From Candidatus Sumerlaeota bacterium (GTDB lineage Bacteria > Sumerlaeota > Sumerlaeia > Sumerlaeales > Sumerlaeaceae), in contig JADFCV010000007.1 of NCBI GenBank assembly GCA_017161655.1, forward strand, positions 71,028 through 135,027: a DNA stretch of 64,000 nucleotides, read 5' to 3'. The notes beneath the pieces were generated by a model that searched no databases, was not told the DNA's origin, and was given only the letters and a program-made list of their open reading frames with translations. Position 1 is the first letter of the stretch; each line of letters opens with the position of its first letter. A program made the position numbers and the translations under genes. Positions 46,439 to 54,095 of the stretch are shown here, one piece after another.

Positions 46439-47584
46439 ATGAAACGAGCAATACATTTTGCGCTAACGATCGCGGTTGTTGCTTTAGCGAGTGGTGCCAT
46501 CGGTCAAACTATGGTTGAGCTAGGCGCGGCTATGGCCACGCAGGATCAGCTGGCGGCAGGTGCCGCGGGCGGTGGTTTGAATCCCGCCACGTACACCGGG
46601 CGGGCGCAAGCTGCTGTGCAAGCTGCGAATATGCGTCCCGGCGTAGCCCCGACAGCACCGATGCCCAACCCTGCAGCAGGATTTCCAGCTTTGCCTCCTA
46701 TGGGAGCTGCCGCACCGCCACCCGAGGGGGCTGGAGCGGCAGCTATGGCTGCTGGGATGGAAGGAGCAGCCGGTGAGGGAGCTGGTGCCGTCATCCCTGG
46801 ATTGTCCAGACCAACTGCGCCTGAAGTTCCGCAAGGTGCCGCTCCCGGAGCAGCTGCAGCCCCAACGCCCATTCCAACGATCAAAGTTCTCGTCGGGAGG
46901 CGTGTCTACTGTGCTGTTTGCGGAACACTTCTCGACGACGCCTACTACTTGACGGTTCCGGCTACAGACAAGGACAAGTACTTCGACGACGGAATCCACG
47001 ACAACGGTGTGGCGGGCGACGATATTCGTGGCAACGTGGAAACAATTAAGGACAAGTACATTGGGCCAGAATGCAACGAAGTCAAGAAGCGCCTCATTGC
47101 CGCCATTCGAAACGCGGAAAGCCTTTACCGACCGCCCATCGGAGAGATCCCGCAGGAGGCCTTTTTCGTCTATGAGCCAGCTTCAGACCGCCGAAAGCGT
47201 ATCGAAATTGAGGCCAAGCGCGTCGCGGACGAGGCGTCCACCATGCTCTTTTTTGGCTACCACATCGCGGGGGTAAACCCAGTCACAGATAACCCTGTGC
47301 TTCCAAACATTTTGGAAAAAGAAAAGCAGCGCGATGAACTGCTGCGCGATTGGAACAACAAGTTTCTTGCAGCTTTCCGCACAGACAAAGATGACCCTCA
47401 AAGCGATTTCTATGAAATCTATGTTCCCGAACCCCCTGTTTTGCCACGCTATCCTTTCCCGCCCGGTTATGTTCCTTTGCCCAAGCGGGCGAGCGGAGCA
47501 ACAGGCCAGCCTGGTCAGGTACAACCCCAAGCGACACCTAATGTCTTCAACGGCGATCAAGTACTGGGTGTTCCAGGCGTGTAA
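46439..47584 (+). CDS. secreted Ala/Pro/Gly-rich protein with CxxC motif
   Basis: No family is recognised. The 381-aa product has a clear signal peptide (MKRAIHFALTIAVVALASGAIGQ). About 120 residues dominated by Ala, Gly and Pro follow, likely a disordered linker. The C-terminal ~240-residue domain starts at VGRRVYCAVCGTLL, contains a YFDDGIHDNGVAGDDIRGN block, a basic helical segment and a Pro-rich tail (EPPVLPRYPFPPGYVPLPK). The DDGxH..G..GD block resembles one in the glycosidase at 22-24 kb and in other secreted Ca-type domains. It is the first gene of the 46.4-52.6 kb locus, with 76 bp before the next gene. Confidence 0.78.
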   Translation: MKRAIHFALTIAVVALASGAIGQTMVELGAAMATQDQLAAGAAGGGLNPATYTGRAQAAVQAANMRPGVAPTAPMPNPAAGFPALPPMGAAAPPPEGAGAAAMAAGMEGAAGEGAGAVIPGLSRPTAPEVPQGAAPGAAAAPTPIPTIKVLVGRRVYCAVCGTLLDDAYYLTVPATDKDKYFDDGIHDNGVAGDDIRGNVETIKDKYIGPECNEVKKRLIAAIRNAESLYRPPIGEIPQEAFFVYEPASDRRKRIEIEAKRVADEASTMLFFGYHIAGVNPVTDNPVLPNILEKEKQRDELLRDWNNKFLAAFRTDKDDPQSDFYEIYVPEPPVLPRYPFPPGYVPLPKRASGATGQPGQVQPQATPNVFNGDQVLGVPGV

Positions 47585-47660
47585 TCAGCGGAGCGATGCT
47601 CACAGCTTCCTATCGAGAGGAGTGGGCCGTCGCTATCAACGAGAGAGCTAGCTGAGAAAG

Positions 47661-48227
47661 ATGGCGAAAGAAAAACCGAAAGCACCTACACCGACAGAAC
47701 TCGCTTTGAACGATGCACAGGCTCTTTTGGAGATTTGGCTGCGCATCAAAGCTTATTTTGTTAAAGCCGCATCAGATGAACCAATAACCCCGGAAGATGA
47801 GCGAATCTTTCTTGACTTGAAGAGCGAAGTCCAGCGGCTTCAGCGCCTCCTCAAAAACAAGATGGTGGCTGGACTTAGTTTTGGTGAACAACGAATGGCT
47901 GATCTCTTGCGGCAGTCCATTTCCATCCAGCACCTTCGCGAGTTGCCAAAGATGGATCGCCAGCTTCTGGTGAATAGCTGGCACTACTGCTTCATCCACC
48001 TTGCGCGAGCCGTGGGAGCGCTTCAGTTCATTGCCGAAGGGTATCGGCCTTCGACGACGAAGGAAAAGACCGGTGGAGGTCCGAACATCTCCGAGCTAAA
48101 AGGTGGAGGTGGCGGGGAGGCAAAGAAAAAGAAAAAAGCCAACGTTCCCATTGGGAAATACGTTCTTGTCATAGCTCTTTTGGGTGCGGCTGTTTACATT
48201 GTTGGAAAACGCTTAAATTTGTTCTAA
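47661..48227 (+). CDS. tail-anchored helical protein (locus protein A)
   Basis: Unknown 188-aa protein. Residues ~14-125 form a helical domain (ALLEIWLRIKAYFVKAA, DERIFLDLKSEVQRLQRLL, SISIQHLRELPKMDRQLLVNSW, HLARAVGALQ). A Lys/Gly-rich linker (GGGGGEAKKKKKA) leads to one C-terminal membrane helix (YVLVIALLGAAVYIVGKRL), so the domain should be cytoplasmic and tail-anchored. The helical domain matches, by eye, the protein encoded at 52129-52551: ITxxx(D/E)E..F, S(I/V)S(I/L)Q..(R/K)E(L/M)....., QLLV.(S/D)WH, AVG/AIG.L(Q/K). It follows the secreted protein by 76 bp and precedes the large lipoprotein by 55 bp. Confidence 0.8.
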   Translation: MAKEKPKAPTPTELALNDAQALLEIWLRIKAYFVKAASDEPITPEDERIFLDLKSEVQRLQRLLKNKMVAGLSFGEQRMADLLRQSISIQHLRELPKMDRQLLVNSWHYCFIHLARAVGALQFIAEGYRPSTTKEKTGGGPNISELKGGGGGEAKKKKKANVPIGKYVLVIALLGAAVYIVGKRLNLF

Positions 48228-48282
48228 CAACTGGGTGTGGGAGGCGAGTCAACACTTGACCTTCCACGGTGAGGGATGATTT

Positions 48283-51200
48283 ATGACACATGACTTCATG
48301 AAACAGATGAGGAAGGGCAACGTGACTAAAGGAATTGTTGCGTGGCGGAAAGCGGCACTGTGGTGCCTGGTGGTGCTACTCGTGCTTGGCACAAGTGCTT
48401 GCAGTAAGCAGCGGGCTGAACTTTCGCTTAAAAAAGCGAAGGCCAATATTCAACAAGCACGCGAGTGGAACGCAGATAAGTTCGATGAAAGCAAGGGAGC
48501 ACTTGAAGCTGCAGAGAACGCTTTGAAGGCTGCTGAGCAGGCGGCTGCCGGTCAGAACTTTTCCCAGGCACTTGCCTCCGCCCAGGAAGCTGTGAAACAG
48601 TCAAAGCAGGCCATTGATAATGCACGGACCCGCTATGCTGACCAGGTCTTGCAGGAGGCTCGCAAATCAGTCGAAGTTGCCCGAATCAACGATGGGGATA
48701 AAGAGAATCCTGACCTCTTCAAGAAAGCAGAAACAAGTCTCCAGACTGCGAGCGAGAAATACCAGAAACAGAAATATGAGGATTCCATTAAGGCATCGCG
48801 CGATACCATTGTCGCCGTGGATCAGCTCCTCGCGCATCTTAAGAATGCGGCAATCAACAAGCTAGACGAACTGAAGGGCAAACTAAAGGAATTGGAGCTT
48901 GCCGAGGCGGAAAAGTATCAACCGCAAGCCATCGTTCGGACTCGAGAAAACATCGACAACATCAGCAAAAAAATCGAAAAGGACCGCGACTATAAACAGG
49001 CGATCATTCTTTGTGGCCAGGCAATAACGGACGCAGAGAATGGAATTATTGAAACGAAGAAAACAAAGGCCCAGGCCGAACTCCGTTACCTTGAATCGAA
49101 GATTGCCGAGGCGCGAGCAGACGAAGCTCTGATTTATGCTCCTGATCGCCTACAGGCCGCTGAAACAGCGTTCCAAAGCCTGATGGTTAATTACGTCAAC
49201 AACCAGTTCGACACTGTGCTGAACACGATTCCTCAGCTAAAGCCGCAAATTGAAGACCTCGTCACGGTCACACGAATTGAGGCCACAAAGGACAAGATTG
49301 CGTCGGTTGAAAAAGCTATCAAAACCTTACGCGATGAAGCCGTGGATGTTTATCTTCCGGGGCGCGTCGAGGTCATGGAGCAGCTCATGAAAGAAGCGCG
49401 TGAGCTCTTCAATAACAACGATTTCGACACAGCGAAGGAAAAGGCAAGTCAGGGGCTTATCGAAAACGATCGCATTGTTGCGATGTTCGACCAGTTGACG
49501 GAAAAACAAATTCTCGACGCACAGCAAGCCTGGGAAACAAGCTCGCGCACTCTCGACAAAATGGAGTCTTTTTTCCAGGACCGCAGAAAGACCGCCGTTG
49601 TAGATCAACGGCTCGAGGTTCGGCGACAGACCGAGGCTGAAAACCTTGCGGGCCAGCGTGATGCGGCTGCAATAAAACTGCGTGATGCCAAGAACGCTCG
49701 CTCTGAGCGACGGTTCAAACGGGCCATCGAGCTGGCTCAAGAAACGAAACAGATTTCGGATCAGGTCGTCAGTCGCACCTTCAGAATTGTTGCCGAGCAT
49801 GCTCTCATTGCTGTCCAGGATGAACTCAGCGACCTCGAACGTAAAGGTGCTCGTGAGTACGCTGCTCAGGGGCTGACGCAGGTTCAGCAGTTGGTGGCAG
49901 AAACCCAACAGCTCCTTAGCCAAGAAAAGAACCGCGAGGCGGCTGAGCTGACTGCAAAGGCCAGAGCTTATCTTGAGAATGTGAAACAACTCCTGGCCCA
50001 GCGAGCTCTCGAAGAGCGAAAACGTACGGAAGAACTCCTCAGGCGTATTGAAGGAAGCGCCCCACGTGTCCCCAGCGTTGTGACGGTCAAGAATGATTCG
50101 CCCGGCGGTGGGGTGGGGAATGACAAGTTCGCGCACGAGGAATCCTTTGTCAAAAAGCCGCTGGTGATTGCCCAGGCACCCCAGCAGAACATCATGGCAG
50201 GACCCGACGCAGCGCCGCATTTGCCCCTGTCTAATGAACGTCTGCCGGCGGGGACTATCATGAAGTCGAGTTCACCTGCACCCGGTGCAGATCTTGCAGG
50301 AAAAACAGGGGCTCCCACGGGTGCCGCAGTAGGGACCCGACCAGTTCCTGTGTCGGCTGGCAGCGCACCCAAAACAGAGGGGACTCTTAGTAGCGATCCG
50401 TTTGTTGCTGCCTCAGCTGAAAACGGCTCTTCGAAGAATCAGGCGGTAGCCCCTGCTGACGACTCTGCAGAAGGGATTCGGATCGCGTTGGAGCAAATGC
50501 TGCAAGATGAGAAAAGGCTTCGCGATATCAGGAAGTATCAGCCTGGTGCAATCGCTGAAGCCCGTCAGAAGCTCCAGGAATCCTCAGACGCCATCATTGC
50601 TCAAGAATATTTGAAGTCGCTTGAAGCGGCAAAGCAAGCCCAACGTATTCTCTTGGAAGCCGAAACCAATGCTGCCCGGGCTGCTGCAAAGGCAAACCTC
50701 ACGGCTGCTGCTGACCGAATCAACCTGGCCGAGGCAGCCGGCGCTTTTATGTTTGCCCCCGCTCAGCTCACGGAGGCCATATCACTCTATGAGCAAGCTA
50801 CAAAACTGCTTGCCAACGGTCAGTATCTCGAAGCTCGCGATGTGAGCGAACAGGCTCTCGTCGCAGCCGACGACGCACGCCTTTACAATGTACGCAAGGC
50901 TCAGGATCTTGCCGCCCTCTCCGTGCAATATGGTGGCTGGAAAGCAGCCCATCCATTGCTTGTCGAGGCCGAGCAAAATGCCGCCGTGGCCGAAGAACTT
51001 CTCGGCAATCCGGAAACAGCTGCTCAAGGACAAGAGATTGCAAAAGAGGCAGTCAAACTTGCCCAATTAGCCCTTGATCATTCGCGAGACTATACCTTCC
51101 AGGAGAGGCTCGACAACATTTATCGTGCCCTTAATCAGGCTCTGCGTGCAGGCGCTAACTATTTCAATGTTGAGGAAGTTAAGCGTCTCATCGCCGAAAT

Positions 51201-51987
51201 TGCCCAGGCGCGTGATGAGTACTGCACACGGAATTTCGATGCCGTCGAGATGCGACTCAAGGACATCGAGGCCGGGCTAGCACGCGTCATTGAAACAACG
51301 CCATTAGTCCTAGAGCAGAATCTCCAGGAAAACACAGCCCGCCTTAACGCTCTCATCGAAGCAGGCGCTGAGAATTACATGGCGCAGGAAGTGGATGATG
51401 TAAAAACGTTGATGAATCGTTCCGCGGTGGACTTCCGCAAAGGAGACTACCAGTCGTCCTATGTGAACATCCAAAAGGCAATCGAGCTGACGAATCAGAT
51501 CGAAAACCGGCTTCAAGAGCAGGTGTATTTCGACAGCGTCAGCGAGTTGCTGGCGCAGCTTGATGATTGCTTTAAGAAATTCAGCATCATCTTGGCCCAC
51601 GATCCAACTTTCCTGAAGGAACTTGTTCAACAACCAAACGGCCTTGCTGGCGCCGTGCGACTTTCAGGAAGCATGGGCCCCAATGAGTTCAAGGATGCGG
51701 TGCGCGATATTTACTTGCGAACCATCCATCTCAAACCTCCAAAATCCCAGGAAGCAACGCATGAACGCGTCATTCTCGCTGTGAAGTACGCGCTCATCGC
51801 AGCGGAGAATTTTCAGAAACTTGTGATTCTCGATCAGGTCAGTCTCCGCGACGCCTACGAGATTATTGATACAGCATATAACCAAATCGGGGAGGCCAAG
51901 AGACTCCGCGGCGAAGTGCAGTTGAAAATGATCGATCCGCAGGCTCGCAGCAAGGTCATCCGTGCAGAGAAAATTGTGAATTTCTGA
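48283..51987 (+). CDS. giant helical-repeat lipoprotein-like envelope protein
   Basis: Unknown 1,234-aa protein. The N-terminus is a signal sequence ending LGTSAC at Cys40, lipobox-like, although Thr at -3 is atypical. Most of the rest is Ala/Gln/Lys/Glu-rich helix, in roughly 45-50-residue hairpin repeats of the DUF4398-like type (Y.P..L..A...L........Y..A...A..A). Examples begin near residues 66, 143, 212, 284, 357, 752 and 823. A Pro/Ala/Gly-rich linker of about 100 residues splits the repeats around 600-720. The ~120-residue C-terminal domain (FLKELVQQPNGLAG, IYLRTIHLKPPK) is distinct. The start has GAGGG eight bases upstream. It is probably periplasmic and elongated. Confidence 0.82.
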   Translation: MTHDFMKQMRKGNVTKGIVAWRKAALWCLVVLLVLGTSACSKQRAELSLKKAKANIQQAREWNADKFDESKGALEAAENALKAAEQAAAGQNFSQALASAQEAVKQSKQAIDNARTRYADQVLQEARKSVEVARINDGDKENPDLFKKAETSLQTASEKYQKQKYEDSIKASRDTIVAVDQLLAHLKNAAINKLDELKGKLKELELAEAEKYQPQAIVRTRENIDNISKKIEKDRDYKQAIILCGQAITDAENGIIETKKTKAQAELRYLESKIAEARADEALIYAPDRLQAAETAFQSLMVNYVNNQFDTVLNTIPQLKPQIEDLVTVTRIEATKDKIASVEKAIKTLRDEAVDVYLPGRVEVMEQLMKEARELFNNNDFDTAKEKASQGLIENDRIVAMFDQLTEKQILDAQQAWETSSRTLDKMESFFQDRRKTAVVDQRLEVRRQTEAENLAGQRDAAAIKLRDAKNARSERRFKRAIELAQETKQISDQVVSRTFRIVAEHALIAVQDELSDLERKGAREYAAQGLTQVQQLVAETQQLLSQEKNREAAELTAKARAYLENVKQLLAQRALEERKRTEELLRRIEGSAPRVPSVVTVKNDSPGGGVGNDKFAHEESFVKKPLVIAQAPQQNIMAGPDAAPHLPLSNERLPAGTIMKSSSPAPGADLAGKTGAPTGAAVGTRPVPVSAGSAPKTEGTLSSDPFVAASAENGSSKNQAVAPADDSAEGIRIALEQMLQDEKRLRDIRKYQPGAIAEARQKLQESSDAIIAQEYLKSLEAAKQAQRILLEAETNAARAAAKANLTAAADRINLAEAAGAFMFAPAQLTEAISLYEQATKLLANGQYLEARDVSEQALVAADDARLYNVRKAQDLAALSVQYGGWKAAHPLLVEAEQNAAVAEELLGNPETAAQGQEIAKEAVKLAQLALDHSRDYTFQERLDNIYRALNQALRAGANYFNVEEVKRLIAEIAQARDEYCTRNFDAVEMRLKDIEAGLARVIETTPLVLEQNLQENTARLNALIEAGAENYMAQEVDDVKTLMNRSAVDFRKGDYQSSYVNIQKAIELTNQIENRLQEQVYFDSVSELLAQLDDCFKKFSIILAHDPTFLKELVQQPNGLAGAVRLSGSMGPNEFKDAVRDIYLRTIHLKPPKSQEATHERVILAVKYALIAAENFQKLVILDQVSLRDAYEIIDTAYNQIGEAKRLRGEVQLKMIDPQARSKVIRAEKIVNF

Positions 51988-52011
51988 GCCCACAGGAGAA
52001 AGGATTGAGTC

Positions 52012-52122
52012 GTGTTCTCGACGCTCAACTACGTCACAAAAGTCGAGCTATTTGTCATCGCGGGGATTCTCCTGTACGCGCTTTACATTGCCTATTCTCT
52101 CGACATGTTTAAGAAGGGGTAG
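52012..52122 (+). CDS. 36-aa single-pass membrane microprotein
   Basis: A small gene read directly from the sequence: GTG at 52012 with AAAGGA seven bases before, ending at TAG 52120-52122. It encodes a short polar N-terminus (MFSTLNYVTKVE), one membrane helix (LFVIAGILLYALYIAYSL) and a DMFKKG tail. It sits 24 bp after the large lipoprotein gene and 6 bp before the next start, so it is in the transcript. The positive C-terminal tail suggests C-in orientation. Size and context resemble small assembly subunits. No homologue is known to me. Confidence 0.72.
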   Translation: MFSTLNYVTKVELFVIAGILLYALYIAYSLDMFKKG

Positions 52123-52128
52123 TTGCTC

Positions 52129-52551
52129 GTGGCCGCGTTCCAGAGAAAACCCGATCCACATCGCCAGCTCACTTCTTTGGAGAACCGCCTCGCAGTTTGC
52201 CAACAGTACACAAAATTGTGGCACGACTACTTCCGATTCTTTTCCGAAGAGTTGCGAGATCGCCGCATTACCGATCAAGAAGAACAAGCCTTTTTCCAGA
52301 TGATGTACGTGTTAGCGAGCAACCAGTACCGCTTCGTTGAGCTTGCTGGCAAATATTTCAAAGATGGCGACGGAATCCTGAAGGTGCTCACTGACACAGT
52401 GAGCCTGCAGTACATCAAAGAGATGAGCGATGCTCAATATAGCCAGCTTCTCGTTGATTGGCATACGATCTTCATCATGATGAACAAAGCCATCGGTAAA
52501 CTGAAAGCCGAGTGGCAGGCTGAAGAAGCGAAAAAGAAACCGAAGAAATAA
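52129..52551 (+). CDS. soluble helical protein (locus protein B), paralogue of A
   Basis: Unknown 140-aa protein, wholly helical, without signal or membrane segment, ending in a Lys-rich tail (EEAKKKPKK). The GTG at 52129 has AAGGGG nine bases upstream; a TTG at 52123 is too close to it. Helices read ENRLAVCQQYTKLWHDYF, EEQAFFQMMYVLASNQYRF, VSLQYIKEMSDAQYSQLLVDWH, and IMMNKAIGKLK. These align with protein A at 47661. It ends two bases before the hflX start, so the locus probably runs into hflX. Confidence 0.78.
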   Translation: MAAFQRKPDPHRQLTSLENRLAVCQQYTKLWHDYFRFFSEELRDRRITDQEEQAFFQMMYVLASNQYRFVELAGKYFKDGDGILKVLTDTVSLQYIKEMSDAQYSQLLVDWHTIFIMMNKAIGKLKAEWQAEEAKKKPKK

Positions 52552-52553
52552 CG

Positions 52554-53957
52554 ATGTCGCGAGCGCGTCGGCGCCAGGAACGTTTTCGGGATCGATTAGA
52601 CGCCCTTCAGCCCCGTGTGTTGTCCGAAGCTTCCGACGAACTCTCTGGCCTGGCTCTTACCCCGACGGAAGAATCCTATCTTGTTTGTGTTTTGCTGTTG
52701 CCCAAGCACTCTGCGGTCGAGGCTCAGCTGGCTCTTGCGGAGCTTGAGCGTCTCGTGGAGTCTGCTTCTGGCAAGGTCGCAGATTCTCTCATTATGCGAT
52801 TGCGCACTGTGGATCCTGCATTCTTTCTTACGCAGGGGAAAGTTCAACAACTCAAAGCGTGTGCAGAAATGTTCGATCTCACTGGGATTGTTTTTGACCA
52901 GGATTTCTCCCCTGTGCAGGTGCGCAATCTCACAGATGAAATAGGCACGCGTATCATTGGGCGCACCGAGCTTATTCTCGATATCTTTGCTCGCCGAGCC
53001 CGCACGCATGAAGGCAAGTTGCAAGTGGAACTTGCCCAGCTTCAATACGTTTTGCCGCGGCTCATCGGAAAAGGTTTTGCCATGTCGCGACTCGGAGGAG
53101 GAATCGGCACGCGGGGCCCCGGTGAAACTAAGCTTGAGATGGATCGCCGCCGCATCGGCGAGCGAATCTCCATGCTAAAAAAGGAATTGGCCGCTATCCG
53201 ACGCCACCGCGAAACACAGCGCAAGCAGCGACTGCGCCAGGAAGTTCCCGTCGTGGCACTTCTGGGGTACACGAATGCTGGCAAGTCCACGTTGCTTAAT
53301 GCGCTTACTCAGGCCCACATCGCGACAGCTGATCAGCTTTTTGCCACTCTGGATCCTACTGCCCGTCGTGCCCAGCTCCCTGATGGCCGCACTGCTATTT
53401 TCACCGATACGGTCGGATTTATCCGCGATCTTCCTCCATCGCTCGTGGCAGCTTTCAAAGCTACTCTCGAAGAACTGCTCTACGCAGATCTTTTGGTCCA
53501 TGTGGTGGACGCTTCATCGCCAACAATCGAGCAGGAAATCCGGACAACGGAGAAGATACTCGATGAGCTTGGCCTAGGCACCAAACCCCTCTTGAGGGTC
53601 TACAATAAAATTGACCGCGGACTTGTCCCCGTGGCCAGTGCGCTACTAGAGTCAAGTCCCGTACCGGCTGTAGCCATATCTGCTCTTTACCGCATTGGGA
53701 TCCGCGATTTGCTTGATGAAGTTGCGCGCCTGACGCAGCCGCCGACGGTCACGCTCGAACTCCTTCTCCCGCCAGGCGGCTACCATCTGCTGGCCCAACT
53801 CTACAGGCACGGCAAGGTGGTGAGCACGGACTTTTCCGAAGTCGGAATCCGCGTTTGCGCCCAGCTTGACCAACGTCACGAGAAGCAATGGGACGCTTAC
53901 CGCATCGTCGCTTCTCCGAACTCCTCCGATGTCGATGCCCCCTTGAAAAAAGATTAG
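52554..53957 (+). CDS. hflX: GTPase HflX
   Basis: Ribosome-splitting GTPase that rescues stalled 70S ribosomes under stress. The 467-aa protein has the N-terminal HflX nucleotide-binding domain (ERLVESASGKVADSL, TQGKVQQL), and LAQLQYVLPRLIGKGFAMSRLGGGIGTRGPGE. The coiled segment is followed by the G domain: G1 GYTNAGKST (Lys244), DTVGFIRDLPP and NKID. A C-terminal extension of about 90 residues is present, as in other HflX. The GC-rich stop region forms a hairpin. It starts two bases after protein B. Confidence 0.95.
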   Translation: MSRARRRQERFRDRLDALQPRVLSEASDELSGLALTPTEESYLVCVLLLPKHSAVEAQLALAELERLVESASGKVADSLIMRLRTVDPAFFLTQGKVQQLKACAEMFDLTGIVFDQDFSPVQVRNLTDEIGTRIIGRTELILDIFARRARTHEGKLQVELAQLQYVLPRLIGKGFAMSRLGGGIGTRGPGETKLEMDRRRIGERISMLKKELAAIRRHRETQRKQRLRQEVPVVALLGYTNAGKSTLLNALTQAHIATADQLFATLDPTARRAQLPDGRTAIFTDTVGFIRDLPPSLVAAFKATLEELLYADLLVHVVDASSPTIEQEIRTTEKILDELGLGTKPLLRVYNKIDRGLVPVASALLESSPVPAVAISALYRIGIRDLLDEVARLTQPPTVTLELLLPPGGYHLLAQLYRHGKVVSTDFSEVGIRVCAQLDQRHEKQWDAYRIVASPNSSDVDAPLKKD

Positions 53958-53986
53958 CCCCCGACGCTCAGAGAATCGCCGGGGGC
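53945..53986 (-). terminator. hairpin terminator on the minus strand
   Basis: GCCCCCG (53957-53963) and CGGGGGC (53980-53986) form a 7-bp GC-rich stem. Read on the minus strand it is followed within four bases by CTTTTTTC, a good terminator signal. It lies 110 bp past the stop of the sugar-binding protein gene (end 54096). On the plus strand it follows hflX without a T-run. Confidence 0.7.
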
Positions 53987-54095
53987 CAACCAATTCCTCG
54001 CAGTCGCTTTTGCCTATCTGACAGTCCCTAGTTCTCGCGGCTAAAGCAGTGTGGGACTCGTCTCGTCATGGCGTGAGATGCAAACGTCTTGCAGC

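Noticed and set aside
49327-50220. 297-residue minus-strand frame inside the giant lipoprotein gene
   Set aside because: It lies wholly antisense to a well-supported repeat protein, has no family match and no Shine-Dalgarno; a shadow frame.
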